A stretch of 64,000 nucleotides of DNA, from NCBI RefSeq assembly GCF_023100805.1, contig NZ_CP095855.1, positions 806,001 through 870,000 on the forward strand, written 5' to 3'. Position 1 is the stretch's first letter. The number at the start of each line of letters is the position of its first letter. The stretch is from Chitinophaga filiformis (lineage in GTDB: Bacteria > Bacteroidota > Bacteroidia > Chitinophagales > Chitinophagaceae). Under the pieces are notes generated by a model, which saw only the letters and a program-made list of their open reading frames with translations, was not told the origin of the DNA and searched no databases. Made by a program: the position numbers and the translations under genes. Shown here piece by piece: positions 1 through 8,317 of the stretch.

Positions 1-209
1 GGGAAGAACTGAAACCTCATAATATCAAAGTAACATCCCTGAGCCCCGGGCCAACCCTGACAGCTTCCTGGGAGGGTTTTGACGCTCCCCCGGGCAGAAT
101 GATGGAGCCGGAAGACGTAGCAGATCTCCTATGGGGTGCATATACCTTGTCAAAACAGGCCGTTGTGGAGGAAGTTATCATGCGGCCAATGCTGGGCGAT
201 ATTGCATAA
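1..209 (+). CDS. SDR-family oxidoreductase, C-terminal fragment
   Basis: This is the last 68 codons of a gene whose start lies before the window, with a TAA stop at 207-209. The visible text contains NIKVTSLSPGPTLTASW, RMMEPEDVADLLWGAY and VVEEVIMRP. This is the typical tail of classical short-chain dehydrogenases: the SPG turn, the flexible substrate loop, and the R/M-x-PEDVA helix followed by VVEE. The catalytic Tyr-Lys and the nucleotide-binding glycines are outside the window, so substrate and cofactor cannot be inferred. It reads in the same direction as batD, about 110 bases upstream of it. Confidence 0.8.
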   Translation, partial: EELKPHNIKVTSLSPGPTLTASWEGFDAPPGRMMEPEDVADLLWGAYTLSKQAVVEEVIMRPMLGDIA

Positions 210-302
210 ACCCTTTACCAGCAAGCACTTCCACGATTATATTGATTATTTTTTTAACTAACTTTTAACTGGCTATTCAGCACCAACAGGGCTGGCTTTG
301 GC

Positions 303-310
303 TAAATTTG
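303..310 (+). promoter_or_regulatory. candidate -7 box of batD
   Basis: TAAATTTG fits the Bacteroidota TAnnTTTG -7 consensus and sits 9 bases before the ATG at 320. No clear TTG -33 element at 19-20 bases was found, so this is suggestive only. Confidence 0.35.
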
Positions 311-319
311 TTTTGCATT

Positions 320-2302
320 ATGAATGTCACTACTGTTAGTATAAAGAAGTTTGTATTATCCCTGCTCTTTTGCCTGGGCGCAGTTGCCTGCATACAGGCA
401 CAGGAATTCAGGTTCACTACCTCTGTCAGCAATAACAGGGTAGCGCTGGACGAGCCGTTCCAGATACAGTTCATGCTGGAAAATGCGCCTAATGTTACCA
501 GTTTTACGCCTCCGTCATTTAATGACTTTGAAATACTGCAAGGGCCATCCCAGATGCAGGGTCAATCCATTATGAATGGCCGGCGCTCGGAATATATAGC
601 CCTTATTTATGTGATACAGCCTAAAAGGGTGGGTAACTTTACCATTGCCGGCGCCACTGCGCGTTCAAACGGGAATGTTGTCCGTTCCAACCCTGTTACC
701 ATAGAAGTTGTAAAGGCTAACCGTGGCGGGTATCAGCAAACACCTCAGCAGTCAACGCCGCAGAGCGGCTTTCCGCCATCCCGTTCACAACGTCAGCAAC
801 AGCAGGATGAAATGGAAGGTGTATTGAGGAATGGGGAAGACGTGAATGCCAAACTGCGTAAAAATATTTTCGTAAAAGTAGATGTGGATAAAACCACTTT
901 ATATGAAGGTGAGCAGCTGACTGCTACTTATAAACTATACACCCGCCTTCCCACTAACTCCAGCGTTACCAAGGTGCCGGCATTCAAAGGCTTTTCCGCG
1001 AAAGATATTGAGCTGCCCAATCCTCCGCAGGCGTCTGAAGAAATAGTGAACGGCGTACGTTTCAAGGTGTTCACCATCCGTAAAACGCTGTTGTTCCCTT
1101 TACAGTCAGGCACCCTGGAGCTCGATCCGGTGGAAGTGGATAACCACGTAAAACTGGTTAAACTCGTTAAGAACGGTAATAACAAGAAGGCACGCGATCC
1201 TTTTGCGGACCTGTTCAATGATCCGGGCTTTAAAGATCCTTTCGATGATCCTTTCTTTGACGACTTTTTCAATCGCCCGGAAGTAACCTACGAAGATGTT
1301 CCCTACAAAGTCCAGACAGCGCCACTGAAAGTAACCGTTAAGCCGCTGCCTGTGGATAGTCGCCCGGCCAGTTTTACCGGCGCTGTGGGTAAATTCAACA
1401 TGACGGCAAGCATCGACAAGCGGAATCTCACCACAGACGATGCCCTTACGCTGAAGGTTGTAGTGTCCGGCCAGGGTAATGTGAACCTGCTGAACGGGCC
1501 CAAAGTGGATATACCTGCCGGTTTTGAAAAATATGATCCTAAAGTGACTGACAATATCGAGAAGAACAGCAATCCGCTGTCCGGCTCACGTCAGTTCGAA
1601 TATGCGCTGATGCCCCTGGAAGCAGGCGATCAGACCATTCCGGCTGTGGAGTTTTCTTACTTCGATGTAGCCTCCAACAGCTATAAATCGATCCGTTCAG
1701 CACCTTTTTCCGTGCATGTCACTCCGGGAAAACAGACGAAACGCGATAAAGAAGACTTCAGCGTAAACAGGAATACTATTACCTCCAATTACAACGGAGT
1801 GCTCAACTGGGTGAAGGAAGGCAGGTTCCTGCTGGTCAGCCCGTTATTCTACATCCTTTTGCTTGTGCCAGTTCTTTTACTGGCAGGCGCCCTGGTATAT
1901 CGCCGCAGGCTGAACTATCAGCAAAATAATGCAGCGTTCCTCAAACACCGTTATGCTAATAAAGTGGCACTGAAACGACTGGAACTGGCGGCGCGTTATC
2001 TGAAGGAAGGAAAAGACAAGGCTTTCTATGAAGAGACTTCCCGTGCTATATGGGGTTATCTCAGTAATAAATTGCATGTTCCTTTTGCAGACCTCAGCAA
2101 ACAGCTTATACAGGATAAACTGACCCGGCAGCAGGTGAGCGTACAATATACGGCCCAGCTGTTTGACCTGCTGGACGATTGCGAGATGGCGCTATATACA
2201 CCAATGCATAACAACGATAAAATGCAGGGTACTTATCAGCAGGCCGTATCAGTGATCAGCCATCTGGAAGATGAACTGCAAGGTGTAAAAAGTGTTGTGT
2301 AA
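320..2302 (+). CDS. batD: BatD family protein (aerotolerance/oxygen tolerance)
   Basis: A roughly 660-residue protein with an N-terminal signal peptide (about residues 1-28, ending near IQAQ), a long periplasmic region of Ig-like beta domains, an Asp/Phe-rich stretch (DPFDDPFFDDFFN), and one membrane segment near residues 500-525 followed by a basic cytoplasmic tail. This is the BatD layout. Bat proteins in Bacteroidota support stress and oxygen tolerance together with MoxR and the VWA proteins BatA/BatB. The precise biochemical role is not established. A TTG start 12 bases upstream is open, but the ATG at 320 gives a cleaner signal peptide. batE follows after 19 bases. BatA and BatB are not upstream: the preceding gene is a dehydrogenase. 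Confidence 0.88.
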   Translation: MNVTTVSIKKFVLSLLFCLGAVACIQAQEFRFTTSVSNNRVALDEPFQIQFMLENAPNVTSFTPPSFNDFEILQGPSQMQGQSIMNGRRSEYIALIYVIQPKRVGNFTIAGATARSNGNVVRSNPVTIEVVKANRGGYQQTPQQSTPQSGFPPSRSQRQQQQDEMEGVLRNGEDVNAKLRKNIFVKVDVDKTTLYEGEQLTATYKLYTRLPTNSSVTKVPAFKGFSAKDIELPNPPQASEEIVNGVRFKVFTIRKTLLFPLQSGTLELDPVEVDNHVKLVKLVKNGNNKKARDPFADLFNDPGFKDPFDDPFFDDFFNRPEVTYEDVPYKVQTAPLKVTVKPLPVDSRPASFTGAVGKFNMTASIDKRNLTTDDALTLKVVVSGQGNVNLLNGPKVDIPAGFEKYDPKVTDNIEKNSNPLSGSRQFEYALMPLEAGDQTIPAVEFSYFDVASNSYKSIRSAPFSVHVTPGKQTKRDKEDFSVNRNTITSNYNGVLNWVKEGRFLLVSPLFYILLLVPVLLLAGALVYRRRLNYQQNNAAFLKHRYANKVALKRLELAARYLKEGKDKAFYEETSRAIWGYLSNKLHVPFADLSKQLIQDKLTRQQVSVQYTAQLFDLLDDCEMALYTPMHNNDKMQGTYQQAVSVISHLEDELQGVKSVV

Positions 2303-2321
2303 ACTCAGGTAACTATAACGG

Positions 2322-3083
2322 ATGAAAAGAACATTAACAGCTATCTGTGCTTTCTTTGTGCTGGTATACAACGTTTCAGCTGCTGCTCCGGAACAGCAAC
2401 AGCAGTTTGAAAAGGCCAACCAGCTTTATAAACAGAAACAATACACTGAAGCCGCCGGTATCTATCAGCAACTGATTGACGAAGGCTATCACCAGCCGCA
2501 ATTGTTCCTTAACGCCGGCAATGCCTGGTATAAAGCCAATAAAACCGGCCTGGCAATATATAACTATGAGAAAGCGCTCGGAAAGGATCCTTTCAATAAA
2601 TCCGCCCAACATAACCTGTCCGTTGCCAATCAAAGGGTAGAAGGATATGTAAATGACCTCCCCCTGTTGTTCTTTCAACAGTGGTGGCTGCAGCTGCAAC
2701 ATTTCCATAGTCCCAATGGCTGGGCCACCGGCGCCGTTATTTTCTTCTGGGTGCTGATAGCGGGCATTATTGCTATGCTGATCGCTCCATCTGTTAAACC
2801 CTCATTGCTGCGGTGGGGGACAGGGGCGGCATCGCTGCTGTTCTTCCTTTACCTTACAATGGGCATCAGCACCTACGTCACTGCCAATGCACACGACGAA
2901 GGCATTATCATGGGTGCTGCTGTGAAAGTGAAAGCGGCTCCGGACCAGGGAAGTAAAGATATATTCGAACTGCACGAAGGCGTAAAAGTGCAGGTAACCG
3001 ATGCTACACAGGAATATTGTAAAATATTGCTGCCGGATGGCAAGACCGGCTGGCTGGCTTGTGCAGAGATTAAGAGGTTGTAG
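2322..3083 (+). CDS. batE: TPR and SH3-domain membrane protein BatE-like
   Basis: 253 residues. A signal peptide (ends near VSAAA) is followed by TPR repeats at about 25-110 (ANQLYKQKQYTEAAGIYQ; LFLNAGNAWYKANKTGLAIY). Two membrane helices follow at about 133-157 and 163-187, and then a C-terminal bacterial SH3-like domain (about 195-250) with the usual DGKTGWL turn. This order matches BatE proteins that close bat operons in Bacteroidota. It starts 19 bases after batD, so the two are almost certainly co-transcribed. It probably acts at the inner membrane with its TPR domain in the periplasm. The role in aerotolerance is inferred from the family. Confidence 0.82.
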   Translation: MKRTLTAICAFFVLVYNVSAAAPEQQQQFEKANQLYKQKQYTEAAGIYQQLIDEGYHQPQLFLNAGNAWYKANKTGLAIYNYEKALGKDPFNKSAQHNLSVANQRVEGYVNDLPLLFFQQWWLQLQHFHSPNGWATGAVIFFWVLIAGIIAMLIAPSVKPSLLRWGTGAASLLFFLYLTMGISTYVTANAHDEGIIMGAAVKVKAAPDQGSKDIFELHEGVKVQVTDATQEYCKILLPDGKTGWLACAEIKRL

Positions 3084-3087
3084 AGAG

Positions 3088-3151
3088 GCTGCAAACTATA
3101 GGCTACAGGCACGTAGGGCAACCTCTTCTCCTGAAGCCCGTAGTTTGCGGC
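3088..3151. terminator. stem-loop between convergent batE and LytTR genes
   Basis: Bases 3088-3104 pair with 3135-3151 (core GCAAACTA/TAGTTTGC, with G-T wobbles outside). It fills the 67-base gap between two convergent genes and touches the regulator's stop codon. There is no clear T tract, so a bidirectional terminator role is inferred from position. Confidence 0.45.
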
Positions 3152-3903
3152 TAAAGCTTTTCGATCCTTTCCATAAACTCCTGCTTGCGCTGACGGGAAA
3201 CGGGTATACAACTACCGTCAGTCATAATGATATCTCCTCCATCGCCCTTGATATACCTGTCCATATAGTTCAGATTGACCAGGTAACTGTGATGCACCCT
3301 GAAGAAGCCTTTGTTCTTCAGCAATCCTTCCACTTCTTTTAAAGAGCGGCATACAAATGAAGGTTCGGCGCCATTTATCAGGTGAATACAAGTGCTTTCC
3401 CCTTCGGCTACGCAATAAAGGATGTCTTTTACCAGCAGCATTCTCAGGCCTTCGGGGCTTGGAAGTGCCAATCTTTCGCCGGGGTAAAGATGCTGATGCA
3501 GGAATTCCATCAGGGAATCTGTTTTTTCCTCTGACTGTCCCTTTTGCCTTTGCCGCATCATTGCCTTATCAACGGCGTCTACCAGGTCTTCCCTGATAAT
3601 TGGCTTGAGCAGATAGTCCAAGGCATTATGGCGGATCGCGTCCAGGGCATAATGATCATATGAAGTGGTAACAATAACGGAAAACGAAGCCTCCCTGCAT
3701 TCCTGCAGGACTTCAAATCCATTCAATCCCGGCATTTCTACATCCAGGAAAACCAGATCCGGTTGATATTTTTCTATTGCCTCCAGTGCAGAGATCCCAT
3801 CAGCGCAAACGGCCACTATATCTACTGCAGGGCAATGTTTCTCCAGCAAAAGCTTTAATACACTTCTGCTAAGTTTTTCATCATCCACGATAATGGTGCG
3901 CAT
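3151..3903 (-). CDS. LytTR-family response regulator
   Basis: 250 residues. The receiver domain spans residues 1-120 with acidic pocket DDE at 7-9, phospho-acceptor Asp54 (LVFLDVEMPG) and the conserved Lys in LLKP. A LytTR DNA-binding domain follows at about 150-250, with EGESTCIHL, FFRVHHSYLVNL and DGSCIPVSRQRKQEF. LytTR regulators in Bacteroidota pair with LytS-type kinases and usually control nearby or envelope genes. The cognate kinase is presumably the next upstream gene on this strand (4039-4833), 135 bases away. Its receiver looks intact, in contrast to that kinase. Targets cannot be told from the sequence. Confidence 0.92.
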   Translation of the reverse strand: MRTIIVDDEKLSRSVLKLLLEKHCPAVDIVAVCADGISALEAIEKYQPDLVFLDVEMPGLNGFEVLQECREASFSVIVTTSYDHYALDAIRHNALDYLLKPIIREDLVDAVDKAMMRQRQKGQSEEKTDSLMEFLHQHLYPGERLALPSPEGLRMLLVKDILYCVAEGESTCIHLINGAEPSFVCRSLKEVEGLLKNKGFFRVHHSYLVNLNYMDRYIKGDGGDIIMTDGSCIPVSRQRKQEFMERIEKL

Positions 3904-4038
3904 GTTTTTCTAATTCTTGTCCCCAAAAGACTCTCCCTCAGTCAGCATAAGAAAAGCACAGGCGAGAGTCTGATATAATATACAATATTCCGTGTAAAGA
4001 TGTGAAAGTTTATTTTAGGCAGATGCCGTTTTTATGTC

Positions 4039-4833
4039 TTACATTACGGCCTCTCTGGCAGCGATTTGCTGCATACTAATAATAACAAGATGACCGCTTG
4101 GTTGTTGCATTTCATTGTAAAGTTCCTGCTCTGTTATACCCGCACGCATATTATACCGCTCGTTAATAGCTTCCAGTCTGGCTGCAGCGATCGTGATTCC
4201 CTGGGAAAGATGGGCATCATCGCCGGAGGGGGCCTGATGGATACCATTATCTTCGATCCGAACGGAAAGCATTTCATTTTCCCTGCTTATACTGATCCGC
4301 AGGCAACCTCCCGTCTTGGCCGGGCGTAACAACAACCTGCGCCAGATGGCTTCCTGGATGTAAGGCTGAATAATGAGAGGAGGTACAAATGTGACCTGCT
4401 GGAAGACGTCGGGAGCGATTTGCAGCTCATAGTCGAACTGGGGGCCAAAGCGGAGCTGCTCCAGCTGTAAATACAGTTCCAGCGCCTCAATGTCCTCTTC
4501 TAGGTTTATCCATTCCCGGTTACAGTTACGGATAATAAGGCGCATCAGGCGCGCAAAGCGGGTCAGGTAGAGGGAAGCCAGATCTGTACTGGTAGTAAGG
4601 ATGTAGTGATGTATAGCGTTCAGGCTATTGAAGATAAAATGAGGATCCATCTGCGCCTGGAATGCGTGCATTTCCAGGTGTATCAGCTGCTGCCTGCTTA
4701 TCTCTTTTGTTGAAGCCTGCTTTATATGCTTCTCGCGTATATAAAACACACAGCAGATCATGATCAAACTCAACAGAAAAAACACCCAGTACGGCCAACC
4801 TACTGCATTGAGTATGTTAGAGCAAAAGACCAA
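4039..4833 (-). CDS. LytS-like (His_kinase family) sensor, truncated and degenerate
   Basis: 264 codons counted from a TTG. There is no ATG near the N-terminus and an in-frame stop lies 12 bases upstream. Only one membrane helix is present (about residues 14-31), whereas relatives usually have several. The phospho-acceptor region is intact (QMDPHFIFNSLNAI, His65). The ATP-binding N-box, normally QPxVENAIxHG, reads QPYIQEAIWRRLL: the metal-binding Asn is Glu161 and the His is Arg. The first G-box DNG is present, but the second reads GITIAAARL and lacks the usual GxGL. It lies 135 bases upstream of its likely partner regulator. It may be a decaying kinase, a pseudokinase, or N-terminally misread because of an upstream lesion. 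Confidence 0.75.
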   Translation of the reverse strand: MVFCSNILNAVGWPYWVFFLLSLIMICCVFYIREKHIKQASTKEISRQQLIHLEMHAFQAQMDPHFIFNSLNAIHHYILTTSTDLASLYLTRFARLMRLIIRNCNREWINLEEDIEALELYLQLEQLRFGPQFDYELQIAPDVFQQVTFVPPLIIQPYIQEAIWRRLLLRPAKTGGCLRISISRENEMLSVRIEDNGIHQAPSGDDAHLSQGITIAAARLEAINERYNMRAGITEQELYNEMQQPSGHLVIISMQQIAAREAVM

Positions 4834-5030
4834 ATTTGAAAAGGTTTACGAAAGGATACAAATTATAAGCACCTCACAAAGTCGCACATTCCTTATAGCA
4901 CGATACTAAATACGGAGTTAAGACCGTGCTAAATATCCATCAAATCTGGTTCCCGGGAAAGGGGCAATTAATACAAGGCAGCATTTGCAGAACAACCGGG
5001 GGAAAACGAAGGGTAAGTGGCGGTAAATGG

Positions 5031-5738
5031 CTATTCCGTGAACTTGTATCCCACCCCTCTTACTGAGTGAAAGTACCTGGAATTCCGGCTATCCTCTTCA
5101 AAATATTTACGGAAATTGAGAATAAAGTTATCAATTGTACGGGTGGTAGGGTAAACATTATAACCCCATACTACCTGCAGGATCTTTTCACGGGTTACTA
5201 CCTCGCCCTTATTTTCGATGAGCAATTTCAGTAACATCGTTTCTTTCTTGCTTAGTTCATAGTGTTTTCCGTCTTTACCGATGCATTCCTGTGCGGCAAA
5301 GTCGATCTCGTTGCTTCCGAAACGATATACGGTGGATACACTGTCCTTATCCTGTATGCGTTTATTTTTGACGATCAGCTTTTCCACGCGCAGTAGCAGC
5401 TCTTCCAGGTTAAAGGGCTTGGTCATATAATCGTCCCCGCCCTTCTTCAGGCCCAGTACACGGTCTGCGCTGCTGTTCTTCGCACTGAGGAACAGGATGG
5501 GGACTTCATTATTCTGGATACGGATGTTCTCACAAACGGCAATACCGTCCATTTCCGGCAGCATGATATCCAGGATGATCAGGTCAAAATATTCGTTCTT
5601 TACCGCCTTTAAAGCGGCGGTGCCATTATCTACAGCTGTTACTTCATATCCCTCCAGCTCCAGGTTCAGTTTCAGGGCCTCCTGGAGGTTTTCTTCGTCC
5701 TCTACCAGTAGTATGGATGCCTTAGTAGCTTCCTTCAT
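5031..5738 (-). CDS. OmpR/PhoB-family response regulator
   Basis: 235 residues from the ATG at 5738; a TTG five codons upstream is less likely. The receiver domain has acidic residues in VEDEE, phospho-acceptor Asp57 (LIILDIMLPEMDG) and Lys107 (YMTKPF). The winged-helix C-terminus carries LSKKETMLLKLLIENKGEVVTREKIL and the terminal RGVGYKF signature. It resembles RprY-type regulators of Bacteroidota. It follows its histidine kinase by 23 bases, and both lie downstream of gldH in the same direction. The regulated genes are not evident. Confidence 0.93.
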   Translation of the reverse strand: MKEATKASILLVEDEENLQEALKLNLELEGYEVTAVDNGTAALKAVKNEYFDLIILDIMLPEMDGIAVCENIRIQNNEVPILFLSAKNSSADRVLGLKKGGDDYMTKPFNLEELLLRVEKLIVKNKRIQDKDSVSTVYRFGSNEIDFAAQECIGKDGKHYELSKKETMLLKLLIENKGEVVTREKILQVVWGYNVYPTTRTIDNFILNFRKYFEEDSRNSRYFHSVRGVGYKFTE

Positions 5739-5761
5739 AGTTAATAATTGCAATCGCTAAT

Positions 5762-6781
5762 TTACACTCTTTGAATGGAATATACGGGCCAGGTTATCTC
5801 AAAACTGGCGCCCGCAGGTACGTTATCTTTCACGACAATCGCACCTCCATGCTGCTGTACGATCTTTCTGCTGAGGAACAATCCGAGCCCGGACCCTTTT
5901 GCTTTACGCGTATTTTCATTGCCTATACGATAAAACTTGAGAAAGATCCTGTCCCGCTCATCCACCGGGATGCCAGGCCCCTCGTCTGTTACCTTCAGTT
6001 TCAACATGCTTCCGCTGCATTCTTCCAGCGTTACATCGATCACAGTATGTCTGGGAGCATATTTAACAGCGTTTTCGACCAGGTTGCTCAGCAGGATCTG
6101 CAGCATGAATTTATCTCCATTGATCCACACATCTGGCAAAATATGTGCCTGTATCGTATGTGTCGAAATGCGTGATTGCATTTCCCTGATCCCCGTTTCC
6201 AGCAGATCGGAGAAATTAATGTCCTCACGGAACAGCTGATATCGTTGCGCTTCCATCTGGGAAGCCAGCAGAATATTGTTGCAAAGCTGGTCCAGACGGT
6301 TGGTCTCCCGGATGGTGTTATCCAGTAGCTTTAGTCGCTTTTCCTCATCCAGCTTGTGTTTACGGAGCGTTTCCAGGTTTAGTTTTGCGGCAGCGATGGG
6401 CGATTTCAGTTCATGTGTGACCGCCATCATGAAATTCTGCTGCTGCTGGGATAAGCGCATCTGCTTCCAGATAGAGCGGTATACGAAGAATCCTCCCAGC
6501 AAAATAATAGCCAGAAAGATAATACCTTCTCCAAAGAACATGACAGAACGTCTCTCTTCGGTGGTCTGTATACGGTCTGATTCCTGGTGAAATTCCACCG
6601 GATGTGCAATACTGTCAGTCCGGAGCATCAGGTTCTGCATTTCAAAGCGGGTGATCTGTTCACTCTGGTTGAACAGGAGTACCCCCCACCATACCAGCGC
6701 GAGGATGGTATATGCCAGTACAAAAAGATATACGAAGTGGATACCACTTCTTCCCTCCATTTTACGGAATAGCCTTTTCAT
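5762..6781 (-). CDS. sensor histidine kinase (HisKA/HATPase), two membrane helices
   Basis: About 339 residues from the ATG at 6781, overlapping the end of gldH by 20 bases. Transmembrane helices lie at about 17-37 and 81-101 and enclose a short periplasmic sensor of roughly 45 residues. HisKA follows with the H-box MAVTHELKSP (His123), then HATPase_c with the N-box LSNLVENAVKYAP, DEGPGIP, and GSGLGLFL. All catalytic boxes are intact. It is translated just ahead of the OmpR-type regulator, its evident partner. The overlap with gldH suggests translational coupling and perhaps a link between this system and gliding or lipoprotein export, though that link is inferred only from position. Confidence 0.93.
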   Translation of the reverse strand: MKRLFRKMEGRSGIHFVYLFVLAYTILALVWWGVLLFNQSEQITRFEMQNLMLRTDSIAHPVEFHQESDRIQTTEERRSVMFFGEGIIFLAIILLGGFFVYRSIWKQMRLSQQQQNFMMAVTHELKSPIAAAKLNLETLRKHKLDEEKRLKLLDNTIRETNRLDQLCNNILLASQMEAQRYQLFREDINFSDLLETGIREMQSRISTHTIQAHILPDVWINGDKFMLQILLSNLVENAVKYAPRHTVIDVTLEECSGSMLKLKVTDEGPGIPVDERDRIFLKFYRIGNENTRKAKGSGLGLFLSRKIVQQHGGAIVVKDNVPAGASFEITWPVYSIQRV

Positions 6782-7268
6782 TTTTTCGCAACCCGGCTTT
6801 CTCAATCCGCAGGCCTACATTCATGATGTCCGGCAACGGATTTTGCCGCATGTTTTGTTCAAAAGTAAACTTGTATGTACCCGGCTTGTTCAGGATGGCA
6901 TTCTGCTGGATGGGGATCTTATGCTCATAAATGTCATCCAGCCCGCTACCCAGCCATTTGCCGCTCATATCTGCCAAAGGTAGTTCTACCCTTTGTGTTA
7001 CCGGTTTTTCTCCCGGGAACTGGGTATGTACCTGCAACCATATATTGCTGAAAGGGTAGGAGTCTTTATGCCGTACATTTACATAGATATTGTAAAGGTA
7101 TGCCGTGTCCTGAGGCTGCACGGTAACCTCAAAAACAGGTTTATAGGCATAGGACCATTCATGCCCCGGAATATCCAGGTTCTTTTCATAGGTGTCCATC
7201 TTCAGTGGCTGACAGGCCGCTGTTACCAGCATTCCCGCTGCCACAATAATCCGGCAGAGTTTATTCAT
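6762..7268 (-). CDS. gldH: gliding motility lipoprotein GldH
   Basis: 168 residues with a lipoprotein signal (MLVTAAC, Cys19). The mature region begins with a GldH-type stretch (YEKNLDIPGHEW..YKPVFEV) and contains the conserved beta-rich blocks NIYVNVRH, YPFSNIWL and GSGLDDIYEHKIPIQQ. GldH is a lipoprotein needed for Bacteroidota gliding and linked to SprB and type IX secretion-dependent movement. Its exact contact partners are unknown. It is the first gene of a three-gene unit gldH-kinase-regulator and follows yicC by 48 bases on the same strand. Confidence 0.88.
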   Translation of the reverse strand: MNKLCRIIVAAGMLVTAACQPLKMDTYEKNLDIPGHEWSYAYKPVFEVTVQPQDTAYLYNIYVNVRHKDSYPFSNIWLQVHTQFPGEKPVTQRVELPLADMSGKWLGSGLDDIYEHKIPIQQNAILNKPGTYKFTFEQNMRQNPLPDIMNVGLRIEKAGLRKNEKAIP

Positions 7269-7316
7269 ATTTTATCGCAATACGTTTTATATCTGAGGAA
7301 CCATATCGTTGCCTGA

Positions 7317-8192
7317 TCACAGTACATTCAGCACCTGTTCTTTTGCCTTTTCCAGTTCATCTTTCATGAGCACCACCCATTGCTGAATGTTGGCATCATT
7401 CGCTTTGGAACCGGTCGTATTGATCTCGCGTCCAACTTCCTGGAGCACGAAGCCCAGTTTCTTTCCCTTTGAAGGATCTGCCTCTGCCAGGATCTCCTTG
7501 AAATAACGGCAGTGGTTTTCCAGCCTGATAAGTTCTTCGGAAATATCGAGTTTCTCCAGGTAAAAGATCAATTCCTGTTCCAGGCGGTTCTCATCCACAT
7601 TTTCCTTCCCCACATGTTCTGCCAGCAGGGCTTCCAGTCGCTGACGCACCCTGTCTTTACGCAGCGGATCCAGTTCTCGGACCTTTATACAGTAGGATTC
7701 TATGTTTTCTATACGCAGCAGCAGGTCTGCCGACAGCATCTGTCCTTCATCCAGGCGATGGGCATCCAGGTCGGTAACTGCCAGATGGATCACCTTTTCC
7801 ACCTCCAGCCATTCTTCTTCAGAGATCTGTTCTGTAGCCGGCGATACCACTTCGGGCAGCTTCATCAGTACATTCAGCATGTCTTCCTGGGGAAGATTCA
7901 GTTCTGTAGCCAGAGAAGTAATAGTGCTATGGTAATATTTAGCCAGATCAGTATTAATGACCACCGGACGGGTAGCCCCGTTTTGCCTTATATTTACCGT
8001 CGCATCCAGGGTACCGCGCAAGAGGGTTTGCTGCAGCTTGTTACGGATATCAAACTCATAAGGCTTCAACAGCGGGGAAATCTTCAGGTTTACCTCAAAT
8101 TGCTTACCATTGAGCGATTTTACTTCAACCACTATTGTGGTCTCGCCCTTGGTAGTTTCCGCCCTTCCAAAGCCGGTCATTGATTTCAGCAT
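7317..8192 (-). CDS. yicC: YicC family endoribonuclease-like protein
   Basis: 291 residues, a full-length YicC/YloC family member. It opens with the invariant MLKSMTGFGRAE, has VVEVKSLNGKQFEVNLKISPLL in the N-domain, and ends with the conserved C-domain (ENRLEQELIFYLEKLDISEELIRLENH, GKKLGFVLQEVGREINTTGSKA). E. coli YicC is an RNase that acts on small RNAs; the acidic and His residues of the C-domain are retained here. A strong Bacteroidota promoter lies just upstream (8212-8242), so yicC probably heads the transcript that continues into gldH. Confidence 0.92.
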   Translation of the reverse strand: MLKSMTGFGRAETTKGETTIVVEVKSLNGKQFEVNLKISPLLKPYEFDIRNKLQQTLLRGTLDATVNIRQNGATRPVVINTDLAKYYHSTITSLATELNLPQEDMLNVLMKLPEVVSPATEQISEEEWLEVEKVIHLAVTDLDAHRLDEGQMLSADLLLRIENIESYCIKVRELDPLRKDRVRQRLEALLAEHVGKENVDENRLEQELIFYLEKLDISEELIRLENHCRYFKEILAEADPSKGKKLGFVLQEVGREINTTGSKANDANIQQWVVLMKDELEKAKEQVLNVL

Positions 8193-8211
8193 AATAGAGA
8201 TTTGTAGGCAA

Positions 8212-8242
8212 CAAACCTACCTAAATTAGCCCAAAGCACAAA
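8212..8242 (-). promoter_or_regulatory. promoter of yicC (-33 TTTG, -7 TAGGTTTG)
   Basis: On the minus strand TAGGTTTG (8212-8219) matches TAnnTTTG, and a TTTG (8239-8242) lies 19 bases upstream, which is the Bacteroidota spacing. The ATG is 19 bases downstream of the -7 box. Confidence 0.65.
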
Positions 8243-8317
8243 GAATAGGTGCAAGCAAACAACAGCAGGACACCATATAATGCGCCGGGAAACCACGTCG
8301 GGGCATCTCCGTAAAAG

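Noticed and set aside
3088-3151. Stem-loop as a small RNA or riboswitch
   Set aside because: It lies between convergent stops, so a terminator is the simpler reading.
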